From Silene noctiflora (lineage: Eukaryota > Streptophyta > Magnoliopsida > Caryophyllales > Caryophyllaceae): DNA of 23,279 nucleotides. The notes beneath the pieces are model-generated. The model was not told the DNA's origin. It did not search any database and was given only the letters and a program-made list of their open reading frames with translations. Shown here one piece after another: positions 8,769 to 19,478 of the stretch (positions are counted from its first letter, which is position 1; every line of letters starts with the position of its first letter). The stretch lies in the NCBI GenBank assembly GCA_009801015.1, contig VHZZ01000469.1, positions 29,601-52,879 on the forward strand. The letters run 5' to 3'. The translations under genes were made by a program, and so were the position numbers.

Positions 8769-8949
8769 AATCATTTGGGTTCTTCTATGCAAAGGTTGAG
8801 GCATCCAAAATCGTTAGCTCAGGTATGATCTCTTCTTATCACTGGCGAGCTTATGTACGCAAGTCAAATGGACTATAAACGACCAGTGGAATCCTCAGGT
8901 CAGCAGACTTGGGGTATACCTTGACTTCGTCCCTATTCAAGCCTCGATT

Positions 8950-8960
8950 AAAGTGGGGGC
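8950..8960 (+). other. Polypurine tract of the Ogre-like element
   Basis: AAAGTGGGGGC lies immediately before the LTR start, where plus-strand DNA synthesis is primed. Together with the primer site at 2592 it gives an internal region of about 6.4 kb, short for an autonomous Ogre. Confidence 0.7.
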
Positions 8961-8962
8961 AA

Positions 8963-9622
8963 CGTAGATACCCGTATCTGTCGATACTGACATTAATAGA
9001 AATCTCGTCAGCCACCCGATGATAAAAGGAAATGTGTATTCTAATATCGGATACGTCATATGGATGTCAATACATGGTCGCGTCGACGGTTTCAGTTAAT
9101 TTTAATAGCGTTTTAAATGGACATTTTGAAATGTTTTGAATAAATAGTTATTTATTTCTTTACATTTGGTTTTGAAAATTTATGAAATAAATTTTTTTAT
9201 TTCATTTATTCACATTTTAGTAAATTTTGAAATAAATGAATTTTATTTCATTCGATTTGTATTTTATTCGAGTTACGAGCTTTATTTAATATTTGTCGAT
9301 ATAAATTATTTCAAAAGTTTTAATTTGAAATTTAATTTAAAATTTGTTTAATTTTATTTGAAAATTCAAAAATGTGATTTTGTAACGGTTTTTATTTGTC
9401 GTTTTATTAAATTCGAAATTTCGAGTTTTTAAGCGGTTTTTAAACCCGTTTTTGAGGTGATTTATGAAGCGTTTTGTGATGCGATTTAGGCCACAATTTG
9501 GCACGAATCTCGAGTAAAACTTGGACCCATTCCATTCCCCTCTCTTCCCTTGTTCGAACCCCACCATAAGCAGCCCAACTCCTTCCCTTTTCCCGTCACA
9601 AAACACGACCCAAAGCAGCTAA
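8963..9622 (+). mobile_element. 3' LTR (5' part) of the Ogre-like element, cut by copia insertion
   Basis: The LTR begins right after the polypurine tract with CGTAGATACCCGTATCTG; the expected terminal TG appears as CG, a single transition. It is AT-rich to about 9450, then C-rich to 9617. It stops at 9622 where a minus-strand copia LTR begins. GCTAA (9618-9622) would be one copy of the copia target duplication; the rest of this LTR should lie beyond the right end of the window. Confidence 0.65.
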
Positions 9623-10125
9623 TGTGACTCATATTTGAAAGTTCTAGACCTCTAGTTACTAAATTACATTAATTTAGTAGTCTTACAGATCTAGTACATG
9701 CATGCAAATATTAAGCTAAAATAAGAGAGAAAAGTATTCCTCACATTGGGTTTAAGACAAGATTATCAACAACTGCTTGTTGTAGTAGTGTGAACCAAAA
9801 GAGTGTAGAAGATCCTCCAATCTTCTAGGCTCCAAAGTAGGAATCCTCCTTCTAATTGCACCCAAGAATTCACCCCAAAATTACTACTAATATTGACTAG
9901 ATACTAGTTAAAATTACCCTTAAATAATACTACAAATATTACTACTATAGTAATATAAGTTGCATATTATGTGTGAATTATATTTGTAATTTGATATGGT
10001 TTTATTTTTGAGAAGATGAAGAAATGAATGGAGAAAATAATAACAACCATTGTCCTATTTTATCTCCTCCTTCATAACCGGCCAAGTGAAGGCATTTAAT
10101 TAACATGCAAAATGGCCTCATCAAA

Positions 10126-10137
10126 GGGTATATATAG
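10126..10137 (-). promoter_or_regulatory. TATA-like box in the copia LTR
   Basis: CTATATATACCC on the minus strand. It sits in the middle of the reconstructed copia LTR, where the U3/R border is expected. The Athila-like insertion lies only about 30 bases upstream of it (minus sense), separating it from most of U3. Confidence 0.45.
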
Positions 10138-10162
10138 ATGACAAAAACGGGTAGTGATGTGT

Positions 10163-10167
10163 ACATA
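10163..10167. repeat. Left target-site duplication (ACATA) of the Athila-like element
   Basis: ACATA directly precedes TGATGTGACTTG, the LTR start, and an identical ACATA follows the other LTR at 20682-20686. Five bases is the normal duplication length for this class. Confidence 0.8.
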
Positions 10168-11720
10168 TGATGTGACTTGTTTACACACACATTTAGTCCC
10201 CTAACTAGCCTCGTTCCTTATACTCTTATGCATGTATTAGGGTCGTTTCTTATCATTAGTTGCCTATTTGATATTCTATGTAATTTTGATGCTCTTGGTA
10301 GGAGAAGGGTACCAACCTTGTATTCATGGAGTAATTCGGGAGCTAAATAGATCGCATTTAACGACCAAACAAGAAGAAGGGATCAAGACCAAAGACCGTA
10401 GTAACTATGTGAAGTATTTGGGCAATGATGAGGAACTTCCATGGGTCATGAGGAGCTCCCACGAGCCTTAGGGCACCAAGCAAAAAGGAGCTAAACTGAA
10501 CGAGAACTCGCACGAAGTGTCCCTGACTAGTGTGAGTCTGAAGCCAGTTCGTGCGAATCCCCCATGACTCGCACGAGTCCCCCAGTAGCTCCCTTCTTTC
10601 AAACACGAAAAGGAGTCCCATGATACCTACAAGCTCTTGCTCCTCCTTGGACTAATTTAAGGGACCTAATCATCATTTAAGCCCTTAGTTAACCCTAATT
10701 TAGTACTTAGTATAAATAACCTATGTAATTGGAGAGAGAAGGACACCAAGCTCTAAAGAGCATTGCTACTTCATCTCCTAGTTTAAATTAGCTTAATTGC
10801 ACTTTAATATTTTCCGTGTTATTCAAGTAATTTGAGATCTGGTCTGTAATAGGAGAATTCTTTGGTTTTAGATTGGGGAATTGACAAATCCTTATCATTA
10901 ATCAAAACTTTCTTCCATTGTTCTTCCATTCTCTTATTCATCTTCAATTGATATAATCTTTCACTCTTTACTTAATCATTTATTTACTTGTTTTATTATT
11001 TACTTCATCATCATGTTTATGCTCGCTAAGATGTTTGACACCATCTTTTGCATGCTTACCACCATGATGTGTGAGTAGTCCTTTAACTAGGGTTAATAGG
11101 GGAGTAAAGGAGTAATCATGGGATAGGTCTATGTATGATGAGTTCATATAAATGATTGTTCGTTATGAACTTCAACCTATGCACATGTTATGTTTGATAA
11201 AATGATTGATTGACAACCTAGCATGATTCTCTATCTCTTTAATGAAATTGTAAGACATAAATCAACTCGAGTTTTGTTAGACCATGAATTTGTTGAATAG
11301 GGAGGATAAAGTCGTTTTAGGTGCTGTAAGGTATAAACCAACTCGACTCCAAGACCTATGTCTCCCTAAGGATTGTAAGATATAAACGAACTCGGTCCTA
11401 GCATAACTTCAATCATTTACCGGATTCATCACTAAGATCACACCATGTTTCCTCTATGAACCCATGACACCTTAGTACCTTTAATCAATTGTTTACATCT
11501 CCACTTTTAATTGCATTCTTTGTTATTACCTTCATTTACATTTTCGTTATAGTGGCATAGCTTTCATCTCAACCCAAATTTGTGACACCGAGACATGACT
11601 AGTTTGCATTTGATCATAGTTTGACGACCCGTCCTTTGGGATCGACCTCTACTTGCTACTTGCTAGTTTGTTAGAGAAAAAATATTTTTTGATCGGGCGT
11701 AACGACCTAAGCCCGCACCA
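10168..11720 (+). mobile_element. 5' LTR of an Athila-like Ty3 retrotransposon
   Basis: It is 1553 bp, starts TGATGTG and ends GCACCA, and is followed after AAA by an Athila-type primer site. A TATA box TATAAATA is at 10711-10718, so transcription probably starts near 10740. The U3 part (10450-10580) carries several ACTCGCACGAGT-like palindromes, including GACTCG-CA-CGAGTC at 10566-10579. The U5 part holds three copies of a 21-bp motif starting TGTAAG and ending AACTCG (11249, 11325, 11374). From 10579 on it aligns with 19541-20681; over about 275 aligned bases I counted by eye roughly 19 substitutions and one indel, so the insertion is not recent. Confidence 0.8.
10711..10718 (+). promoter_or_regulatory. 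TATA box of the Athila-like 5' LTR
   Basis: TATAAATA, preserved in the other LTR at 19673-19680, with the downstream GGAGAGAGAAGGACACC also conserved. Confidence 0.6.
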
Positions 11721-11723
11721 AAA

Positions 11724-11741
11724 TGGCTATGTTTTCGGGGA
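11724..11741 (+). other. Primer binding site, tRNA-Asp type (Athila), mutated
   Basis: TGGCTATGTTTTCGGGGA matches the Athila site TGGCGCCGTTGCCGGGGA at 13 of 18 positions, and the text that follows (ACGGTGT) also fits. Four of the five changes are C-to-T or C/G-to-A/T, in keeping with decay of methylated DNA. Confidence 0.7.
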
Positions 11742-11899
11742 CGGTGTATTGTTGAATTGTTATCATTAATTTCTTGTTAGTTGTGTGTTCTTTCCTTGGG
11801 GAAGCCAATTCCTCAAGGGGATTCTAATTTTTTTCTAGTTTTTGATATTTTGCATGCCTAGGAGAGTACAAGGTACCCATTGATCACAAGATTGAGAGG

Positions 11900-13010
11900 A
11901 TGTTGAGAGGAATAAGAAGAACCTTTCGAGGGTCTTCTACTTCAACACCGGGGGAACCAAACTTTGGTATCCGAGGGCTTGTAGACGCGAGAATTGCTCA
12001 AGTAGAAAAAATTGAGTTTACTAATCCTTTTGCCAGACAAGGAAAAACCAACCCAATACCTAAACCACCAAACATACCTAAATTTTTATTTCATTCCGTG
12101 CCAACCGAGGAGAACCTCCCAAATGGTACTCCGACACCCGCTCACTTAACCGGGAACTTCATAGCGAAATTCGCATTTATTCAACTCGTTAAAAGAAGTC
12201 AATTTGAAGGAATGCCGACCTAGTGAGGATCCACATCTTCACATGGAGACCTTTTGTGACTATTGTGATGATATCTCTCAAACGGGGGTAACACAAGATC
12301 AAATTTGATAGGTGTTGTTTACTTTCTCCTTAATCGGAACCGCCAAGCAATGGTTGAAAAGCCTTGACAAGGCTACACTTTGAATCGATTCTTGAAAGAA
12401 TTTAGCACTCGCCTTTTACAAGAAGTTTTATCTACCCGAGTAAACCAATATGCTTATAGCTCAAATCAGCAGGTTCAAAGAAAGGGATGAGGAGTCTCTT
12501 TATGAAGCTTGGGAAAGATTCAAAGCAAGATACTGCTCTGGTCTCCACCATGGGTTGGCCGAGTGGTTCTTAGTCCAACAATTTTGGAATGGATTGTTCG
12601 AAGATTCAAGGGATGTCCTTAATTTCGGGTCAAATGGGAGATTTACCAAAGTTTACGATAACCAATCATGGGCCAAGATAGATGAAATGGCGGTCCACAA
12701 CTCCCAATATAGTCGACCAAGGAAGACTACAAGAGAAGCATGAAGTGGATTCCGTCACTCAACTAACTGTCGATTTGAGTGCACAAATGTGTTCTCACAT
12801 TGACACAATGAACTTGAAATTCGACAAAGCTATGGCCAAGATAAGTAAAGCCTCAAAATCATCAAAGCAACAAACATTTCAACATGTTAATGTTATGACG
12901 GTATCACCTTCCATTCCCGATGGCGTTTATGAAAGTTGTGGAACTTTGGGACACACTCAACTTGAGTGTAGGGGAACCACCGAGTAAGTGAATGCATTTC
13001 AAGCCTAAAA
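11900..13010 (+). pseudogene. gag: Athila-type gag, broken
   Basis: Gag forms the particle that packages the element RNA. The ATG at 11900 opens a frame with a basic N-terminus that stops at 12221 (TAG). The reading then shifts: stops at 12306-12310, then FSLIGTAKQWLKSL (about 12322-12363), the signature of plant Ty3 Gag. The frame at 12450-12743 contains DEESLYEAWERFK, HHGLAEW and FWNGL, closely following Athila Gag wording, and IDEMAVHNSQY. The frame at 12682-12987 continues and ends with one zinc knuckle, ESCGTLGHTQLEC, in which the first cysteine is replaced (canonical CX2CX4HX4C). At least three frame changes and several stops separate the pieces, so no full Gag can be made. Its position just after the primer site is normal. 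Confidence 0.85.
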
Positions 13011-13340
13011 AAGCGACACTCCCTACTCAAACTTTTACAACAAAAATACCAAATTCCACCCCAATCTTTCATACAAAATCCCAAATGTTCAAAATCCAAT
13101 ACCATATAATCCATAACCAATGAGAAATCCCACTCAAATACCTTTCTACACTCAAGTATTTCAAAGGCAAACATCCTATAGCCAACCCAACGATCATGCT
13201 TTCGATGTTCAAAAAACGGTTTTGCAAATGCAAAAGAATCAACAAGATTTATTTTCCTAAATGAAAAATGATAGTCAAGCCAAGGACATCACCATCAACA
13301 ACATCCTTGCTCACAACAAGATGATGGAGACCCAATTGTC

Positions 13341-14358
13341 TCAATAGGCATCCTCCAGTTCTCAAAGACAAAAGGGGAAATTACCACCCCAAGGTAACCC
13401 CCCAACTAGGAATGAAACCATCAATGCTATCCAATTAAGGAGTGGTACTTATTATGAGGGACCTAAGGAGCCAATCAAAGAAGATATTACTGAGGATAAT
13501 GCTAAGTCAAGGGAAGGGATGCGATATAGAGGTTTGAAAGAAAGGATTGAGCTGGACTCATCAAGAAGGAACACCAAAGTCGTAGAGCCTACTACAAGTG
13601 AATCATTAAAGAAGAGAACCAAAGAAAAGGGTAAGGAAGTTGAAACGGAGCCCATTGTGATCAAGCTTCCATTTCCGAGTCGTAAAGCTAGACCCAAAGT
13701 TGATGAGGAACTCAAGAAGTTCATGGAAATTGTAGAGAACTTGGAATTTTCGATTCCATTCACGGAACTTATCACTCATGTCCTGGCCTATGCGAAATAC
13801 ATGAAGGATATTCTTACAAAGAAGAGGTCCATTAAGAGGTCGGAGACTATTGCCTTCACTAACACTAGTAGTGAAATCATTCAAGAAAATTCACCATCTA
13901 AGCTTACAGATCCGGTAAGTTTTTCTATCCCATGTACTATTGGAGACACCACCATTGACAAAGCACTATGTGACCTAGGTGCTAGTGTGAGTGTCATGCC
14001 ATACTCGGTATATGAAAAGCATGGTGTGGGGGAATGGAAGTGTACTTCTATGACATTGCAAATGGCGGACCGTACCATAAAGACGCCACTAGGAGTATGG
14101 GAAGACGAGCCGGTAAGAGTTGGAAAATTCTTTATACCGGTAGATTTTGTCATAGTGGATATATAGGAAGACTCTAATATACCCATCATCTTGGGGAGGC
14201 CTTTCCTTTATACCGCCGGAGTGGTTATTGATGTCAAGAAAGGTATGCTTACCCTTGAAGTGGGTGATGAGAAAATAACTTTCAATTCCGACAAGACAAT
14301 GAAGGCACCACACTTGAATGAGCCATGGTTCATGGTTGACCATTACAATAAAAAATGA
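13341..14358 (+). pseudogene. Athila-type gag end plus aspartic protease domain, broken
   Basis: The frame runs in through INAIQLRSG (about 13420-13445), a conserved Athila gag/pro linker, and a lysine/glutamate-rich linker. LPFPSR and AKYMKDIL follow, then the retroviral-type protease domain from about 13915: FSIPCTIGD, catalytic-site CDLGASVSVMP (about 13968-14000; plant Athila proteases carry DLGA rather than DTGA), MTLQMADRTIK, VDFVIVDI and IILGRPFL. A TAG at 14164 interrupts the domain between VDI and EDS, and a TGA at 14350 ends the next block (stop codon 14356-14358 or nearby). The longest open part is 13519-14166 (215 residues). The protease would process the polyprotein; with these stops it cannot be complete. 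No reverse transcriptase follows. Confidence 0.8.
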
Positions 14359-14700
14359 GAGAAAAAGAAACTGGAATCCTCCACTCCAAAGGCCATTATA
14401 GGTGAAAAGGATAAAGGGACCTTACCCAATTGGAAGAAGGAGGTAGATGACATCGAAATAGCTCTATTTGAAGAGCTAGGAGTTTTTACAAACAACAACA
14501 TCACAAATGAGAGCTTGCAAAGCTTATCTTCAAAGACAAGTGCCAATGGAGGACTTGAAGGCCAAAGGGACTATGCCTACCCATGGTATTTTCAAATTAG
14601 GGAAAGAAGCAGCGGGAGTCAATGGCTTATGGGATGATGAGTTTGAAGGACTAGTTAATCCCTATGTCGGAAATGCTCTATAATGAAATCAATATCTTGT
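14359..14700 (+). pseudogene. Post-protease coding remnant
   Basis: The protease frame continues after the stop as a lysine/glutamate-rich, hydrophilic stretch (about 14359-14575). It then continues in the +1 frame with HGIFKLGKEAAGVNGLWDDE and NPYVGNAL to a stop near 14684. In intact Athila elements RT would begin hereabouts. I see none of the RT motifs, so this appears to be the edge of a large pol deletion or an element-specific tail. Confidence 0.4.
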
Positions 14701-15160
14701 AGCCCCTTGTCACTATGAGTTTGACAATGAGTTCTATAAGAATGAAGAAAATGAAATGTCAAGGTCAACACAAAACTTCTATTGTGAATGTGACCAAAAT
14801 TTCGAATACGTATATGAGGCGTTGAGCAACATTACAAACATCCTTAACATGCCCCCTTGAAAGCTCTAATGGAGGAGAGTTTGGCGGAGTCCTTTCTTAA
14901 ACCACCATTTGTACATATACTAACTCTTTAACTTGCATTTAAATTCATTTCATTCTTTTCAATTTTTGCATTGCATTTGTTTGCCTTGTTGATAATATTT
15001 TTTTTTTTTTTTTTTTTGAAATGAGAGCAAAGTGAGGGAGGTTGTTAATTGTGTTTTGAAAATTATAGATTGATTACGCAAAGTGTGGGGAAGCATATTC
15101 CAAGGCTAATCAAGCCTAAGGATCACACCCTAATGCTAGAAAGTTCGACAAAGGAAGCAT
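14701..15160 (+). repeat. Internal noncoding region with a 20-base poly-T
   Basis: No gene is visible. Small coding-like scraps occur to about 14930. T-rich sequence then leads to an uninterrupted run of 20 T at 14998-15017. The T-rich run resembles Athila sequence downstream of pol. Confidence 0.5.
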
Positions 15161-15164
15161 AAAG

Positions 15165-15420
15165 ACGAGTCCCCACGAGTTGGCTTCAACTCGTGGGAGT
15201 TGGAGCAATGAGAGCAAAGAAATCAAGCACTCCAGCCAACTCATGCGAGTCCTGCAGAACTTGTGCGAGTTGGGGGGAAGCTCGTGCGTGTCCTTCAGAG
15301 CTCATGCAAGTCCTTACGAGAAGAATCATCCCTGCCCCAGAACTCGTACGAGTTCCGCAACTGAAGAATGTGCATTGTCCTAAGACTCGCATAGTCCTAT
15401 GGAGCTTGTGCGAGTTCCCC
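15165..15420 (+). repeat. Cluster of ACTCGNNCGAGT palindromes
   Basis: About eight diverged copies of a palindromic motif occur in 250 bases. The clearest are CCCACGAGTT/AACTCGTGGG with loop GGCTTC (15172-15197, 10-bp stem) and GAACTCGTACGAGTTC (15340-15355, a perfect 16-bp palindrome). Others are CTTGTGCGAGTT (twice), CTCATGCGAGTC and ACTCGCATAGTC. The same motif occurs in the U3 of this element's 5' LTR (10450-10580). Open frames on both strands here (for example 15193-15588) are products of the repeat and I do not call them. Confidence 0.7.
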
Positions 15421-15753
15421 TGCTTTGCCCGACTTCTAGCCCCTCTTTATATTACTTCCTTCCTTATTCATTCTCATAAACACAATACAAACACAAACAC
15501 AATTTTTACCAAAAACACAACTTCAAACTCATCAAATACTCACCCAAAATCAGCAATAATCATCACAATCTTAATTTTAGCCAAATAAAACAACTCTATT
15601 ATCAACATTTCACTCTTTTAATCATCAAAATCAACCAAATTCAACCAACAATTTCTAGGGTTTGAAGAAATTTGAAAAAAAACCCAAAATTGATTGTTCT
15701 TGGAATTGAATTGGAATTAGAAGTGAAGATTTAAGGTTTGTTGATACACCTAC
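15421..15753 (+). other. AC-rich leader upstream of the internal ORF
   Basis: The stretch starts with a TATA-like TTTATATTAC (15445-15454), then is rich in CAAACACAAACACAA and CAACCAAATTC, a composition like plant 5' untranslated leaders, and holds TCTAGGGTTTGAAG. It could be the leader of a separate transcript for the ORF that begins at 15754. This is an inference from composition and position. Confidence 0.35.
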
Positions 15754-17369
15754 ATGGAGCATTTGGAAATGGCAAGAACAAAAGGCAACACTAACACTTA
15801 CAAGTCTTAAAATTTGTCCAAGAGGCAAAAGGTTCTAGTATCCAAGGCATTGGTAATTCATAAAGGGAGGAGAAATAAAGCAATTGAGGTAGTAACAACT
15901 TCAACTACACCGGAGATTGAGCAACTCGTTGATTTTCCTGAGGTAAACTTCATTGATATTGCTCATAAGAATGTTTTTCAATCCATTACTAAGAAAGGGA
16001 TCATTGCCACCAAATTTTTATGTAAAAACACCTTAACCAAATTGAGTGTAGTAGACCAAACCAAGTCCTTCTTCGAGTCAATGGATTTATCTCCTTTATT
16101 CGACATGCATGAATTGACATACCCCTCTATTGTGCTAGAGTTCATTAGTTCTTTGAAGTCACCTATAGAAGATGAAGGGAGATATGTATAATTCCGACTT
16201 GAAAATGTTTCCCGAAGAATGAACAAAATGACTTTTGGTGAAATACTTGGTCTTAAAGGTCAATGGAAGTACTCCAAGAAACCTCGTTGTTTCAATGCTA
16301 AACCAATTTGGAAAGCCATTTCCGGACGAGACTTTACCTTTCACAAGGATTTTCATGCTCTTTATGTTCACTATCCGGGTTTCCGATATTGGCACCTTTT
16401 CATTGCCAATACCCTTATTTCCCGCAACGAAGCTAAAAACTTCTCGGAACTAGACCTCGTTTATCTCTAATTTCAAGTCAATGCCCATGGGAATTACAAG
16501 GTTCCATATGATATTCTCTTATTACTACTTGAAAGGTGGGGTGACATTCGAAAGGGTAAGGACTACACGGCTTACATTGTGAATGGTGGTTTGATAACAA
16601 AGTTGGCTAGAAACTTTAACCCGAACTTCAACATTGACAAGGCTTATAAACCGGTGAGAGGGGGTACCCTTCTTAAAATGCATACCTGATCTACAAGTTC
16701 CATTGAGTCACTCATAACAACGTGACCGGAGAGTTCAAGTGGCTTACAAAAGATGCTATGTCGTTAACTTTGCCAAACAAAATGTGTCGTATCAACGTTA
16801 AACGGGATAACTATCTTCTACCTATTACACCTCAAGCAAGAACTATTCTCAATAATCAACAAGTGAAACATGGGAACTCTTCTACCTTTGTTACTCCGCC
16901 CTATCCATATGCATTTGAAGATTTCACCGTCAAAAATCCAAACATAGTTGAGAGAAATGACTATGTAACGCAATTATTGAAGCAAATTCATCGGGAAGCA
17001 TAAAAGGATAGAGTCAATGTCTACCATGCCCAATATGCACCTCTCCTACACATTGCTAGGCAAGGAATCATTGACCATAATTGTCCTTTGCCGGATTGGG
17101 TGGACAAGAGGGTCCACTTTCCTAATGCTCCCCAAGATGAAGAGGTTGGGAGTTCAAGTCAAAGGTGTGAAGAGATTGTTGAGAATGAGGAGGAAGGTGA
17201 AGGTTCCGGTGATGGTAGCATGAAGGATAATGGAAGTGTTGTAAGTGATGATCAAAGTAGTGGTGCAAGTGGTACCTCAAGCTCCGATGAAGGGAGTGAT
17301 TATGAAAGCCGTAGGGTGAGTGTGCGTCAAAGTATAAGGCCAAGAGGAGGAAGCACACGTGCATTGTGA
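15754..17369 (+). pseudogene. Athila ORF-1-like / env-position protein, broken
   Basis: This is a once-continuous gene of about 540 codons. The first ATG in frame is at 15754, a second at 15769 (MARTKG). In-frame stops occur at 15808, 16189, 16468 and 16687, then a frameshift near 16687 moves to the +2 frame, with a stop just before VTHNN and another at 17001. It ends at TGA 17367-17369. Recognisable wording includes FPEVNFIDIAHK, a middle part with MTFGEILGL, FRYWHLFIANTLISRNE and YDILLLLLERWG, similar to the plant family called ATHILA ORF-1 (function unknown). The last ~75 residues are acidic and serine/glycine-rich, ending in a basic RRVSVRQSIRPRGG segment. No clear signal peptide or membrane segment survives, so an envelope role is not supported. 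The assignment is by remembered family wording. Confidence 0.6.
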
Positions 17370-19407
17370 GTCTCCTACCCCTCCCTTACCTTTTATTTTC
17401 GCTCTTTTTCAAAATCTTATTCATCATATTCCTATAGTATTTTCTAACATAGTTCATGTGGTGTCATTTGGGACCCTTCATGGCTATGATTTTCAAGTCT
17501 AGCACCATCAAAGACGCACACCTCGGTACCATTGAGGTGTTTTTTTAAATATTTTTGCTCCCTCCATGATGAATCCAAAATGACAACTTAGTTCATGCAT
17601 TGTATTCTTGGCTCATGGCCAAGTCTACCCCATGTTTTTGCACTAGCAATAGTGTTTCATTTGGTTTGGGGAAGACTTGATCATAGGCCTCCCGAGTCAA
17701 TTCAAATTGGCTCTCCGAACAATCGATAGCATGCATCACGTAGCATAGATTAACCTAACTTGTATCATTTGTACATATTCACCATTTAGCGTGCATCGAT
17801 CTTTAGAAGCATGCATTCATATCCTTGCATTTTACATCTTCTCCCTTCCCACTATTATACATTGAGGACAATGTCCGAAAAAATTGTGGGGATGGGGATT
17901 ATTATCCCAAAATAATATCTAAAAATTTGAAAAATTTGAAAATTCTAAAAATGTTCTTTCCTTTCTCATAAAAATAAAATCCCTAAAAAATTGAAAAAAT
18001 TTCAAAAACACCAAAAACATGTCCTTTAATTTGTAGTGTATAGGTTTAGCATTGTATAAACTTGTGTTTGTTACTCTTCTCACAGAGGGACTACACCACA
18101 TTCGAGACATCCTTAAGGGATGCATAAAGAGCCGCATGGTATGATCGTTTCATTCTCTTATCCTTATTTTCTATGTTAATGACAATGTGGTGCATTTTTG
18201 TTGTTGCGTTTTGTATACTATATGATGATAGAGGTTGCATTTAGATTATTTGTCGTATTAGTTGTTAGACAATGTGCATTAGACTTGTATTTATATAGTT
18301 GCATCATGGCATATAGCTTGCATTTAGGAAAAACTTTGTGAAAATGACTAAATGGGAAGCTTGCCAAGTGTATGTAAGGCCCTTATAGATACTTTTTCTC
18401 CTTGACACTTTGTTTGCTAGAATACATATACGATACCTAGATTGTGTCCTACTAGTATCTTTTGTCCCATGAGCTAAGGCCTCGTCAAGGGTTTGCATGT
18501 GAGTCACCTTGTCCAACCCTATGATGTGATATGGACCCGATAAACTTGTCTAGATTACCTTAATTGACTTGGTGGTTTGGCATCCAAAAAATACTTCTCT
18601 TTAATAAGTTTGTAATGCTCTTTTCAAAGTTTTGACGTGGATAAATCTCAAAGTAAACCTCAAATATTGTGTAAAGTGAAATGTCAATGTGAATTGTTTT
18701 GATGGAGGCGTACCACTTCGATGTGCTTTGCTGCAGGATCCATTGAATTGGGCCTCCATTCACTTGTGAATTCAACCACCCAACAGAGTGACTATCACCC
18801 CGAAAAAGCTATTTGTCTCGAGATTAACCGGTTGCCTAATAAGCGATTGGCGAAAGCAAAGGACAATTGCTAGCGAGGGATAAATCCCATCAAATGTTTT
18901 GAAAGTAAATGAGGTCAAGTTTCAAATGTGAATCAATTTCACTTGTGTTTTAAAGAATTGAGCAATGCATTCCCCAAAACTTTTTGTTATACCACCTTGT
19001 CGAGCTTGGGACGACCCTTGGCCTTTACACTTACAGAGAAACCGAGACTTGTTTTGTCACATACCACTAACATTATAGGGATCACCCTTCCATCCCATCC
19101 GATCGCCCTTGACGAAAGCATTTAGCGATTGAGGATGAAAGTAACCTAGTTTTACTTCATTTGGTGGTGACTTGTATGTATCCTCTTGGACTTATTAATT
19201 TAGAGAACTGGTATCTTTGATGGAATGTGTACCCTTGTATTGAATCTCATTTAGATGATTTCCGCCACTTAGATGAGGAAAGTGGCTATTATTTTATAGA
19301 TGCATCCTTTGCTTTAATTTTGNGCTTCATGTAGGATGCATCACCATTTTGGCAATCCCCACCTTGCCTTGCAAGAAGGCACCCTACCTCATGGATGCCT
19401 TGTTGTG
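17370..19407 (+). other. 3' untranslated region of the Athila-like element
   Basis: About 2 kb without a supportable gene. It contains ATTGAGGACAATGTCCG and a G-rich GTGGGGATGGGG (17862-17898), a stretch typical of Athila 3' regions. It also has AT-rich sequence to about 18700, a 7-bp-stem hairpin plus T-run at 17518-17546, and the only ambiguous base (19323). The short ORFs on both strands have no recognisable content. Confidence 0.6.
19323..19323. other. Ambiguous base (n)
   Basis: The only unresolved base in the window, in TTTTGNGCTTC, 85 bases before the polypurine tract. Confidence 0.99.
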
Positions 19408-19428
19408 AGTAGAAGGGGCGGAGTGAGA
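19408..19428 (+). other. Probable polypurine tract of the Athila-like element
   Basis: AGTAGAAGGGGCGGAGTGAGA is almost pure purine and lies just upstream of the remaining 3' LTR. The expected LTR start (TGATGTG) is not found after it, because the first part of the LTR is missing. Confidence 0.45.
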
Positions 19429-19478
19429 CCTGCTAATTATCTCACATCGTCTAGTTTATTAGTTAGTTTAAATAAAGG

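Larger units (their letters stand above)
9623..10167 (-). mobile_element. Ty1/copia 3' LTR, distal (R/U5) part
   Basis: On the minus strand this is the end of the copia LTR whose start is at 21482. It terminates …AGTCACA at 9623, flanked by the Ogre-like LTR. A TATA-like box CTATATATACCC is read on the minus strand at 10137-10126, a plausible LTR promoter. The LTR is split by the Athila-like element at 10168; joined to 20687-21482 it totals about 1.34 kb. The join is supported by the exact ACATA duplication on both sides. Confidence 0.7.

Noticed and set aside
9166..9606. Short AT-rich frames in the Ogre-like 3' LTR
   Set aside because: Low-complexity Phe/Ile/Asn/Lys composition from AT-rich LTR sequence.
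10228..10232. Alternative start of the Athila-like LTR at 10233 (TGTATTAGGG)
   Set aside because: No matching duplication is found beside the other LTR. The start at 10168 gives TG at the end and an exact 5-bp ACATA duplication on both sides.
10268..10621. Short frames on both strands within the Athila-like LTR
   Set aside because: They fall within U3 of a defined LTR and overlap the ACTCG palindromes. No family wording was recognised.
15193..15588. Overlapping frames on both strands across the palindrome cluster
   Set aside because: Palindromic repeats keep several frames open at once. The translations are Cys/Ser/Arg-rich repeats without a family.
17518..17546. Stem-loop followed by seven T, resembling a bacterial intrinsic terminator
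   Set aside because: The window is a plant retroelement, where such terminators are not used. A 7-bp stem with a T-run can occur by chance in this T-rich region.
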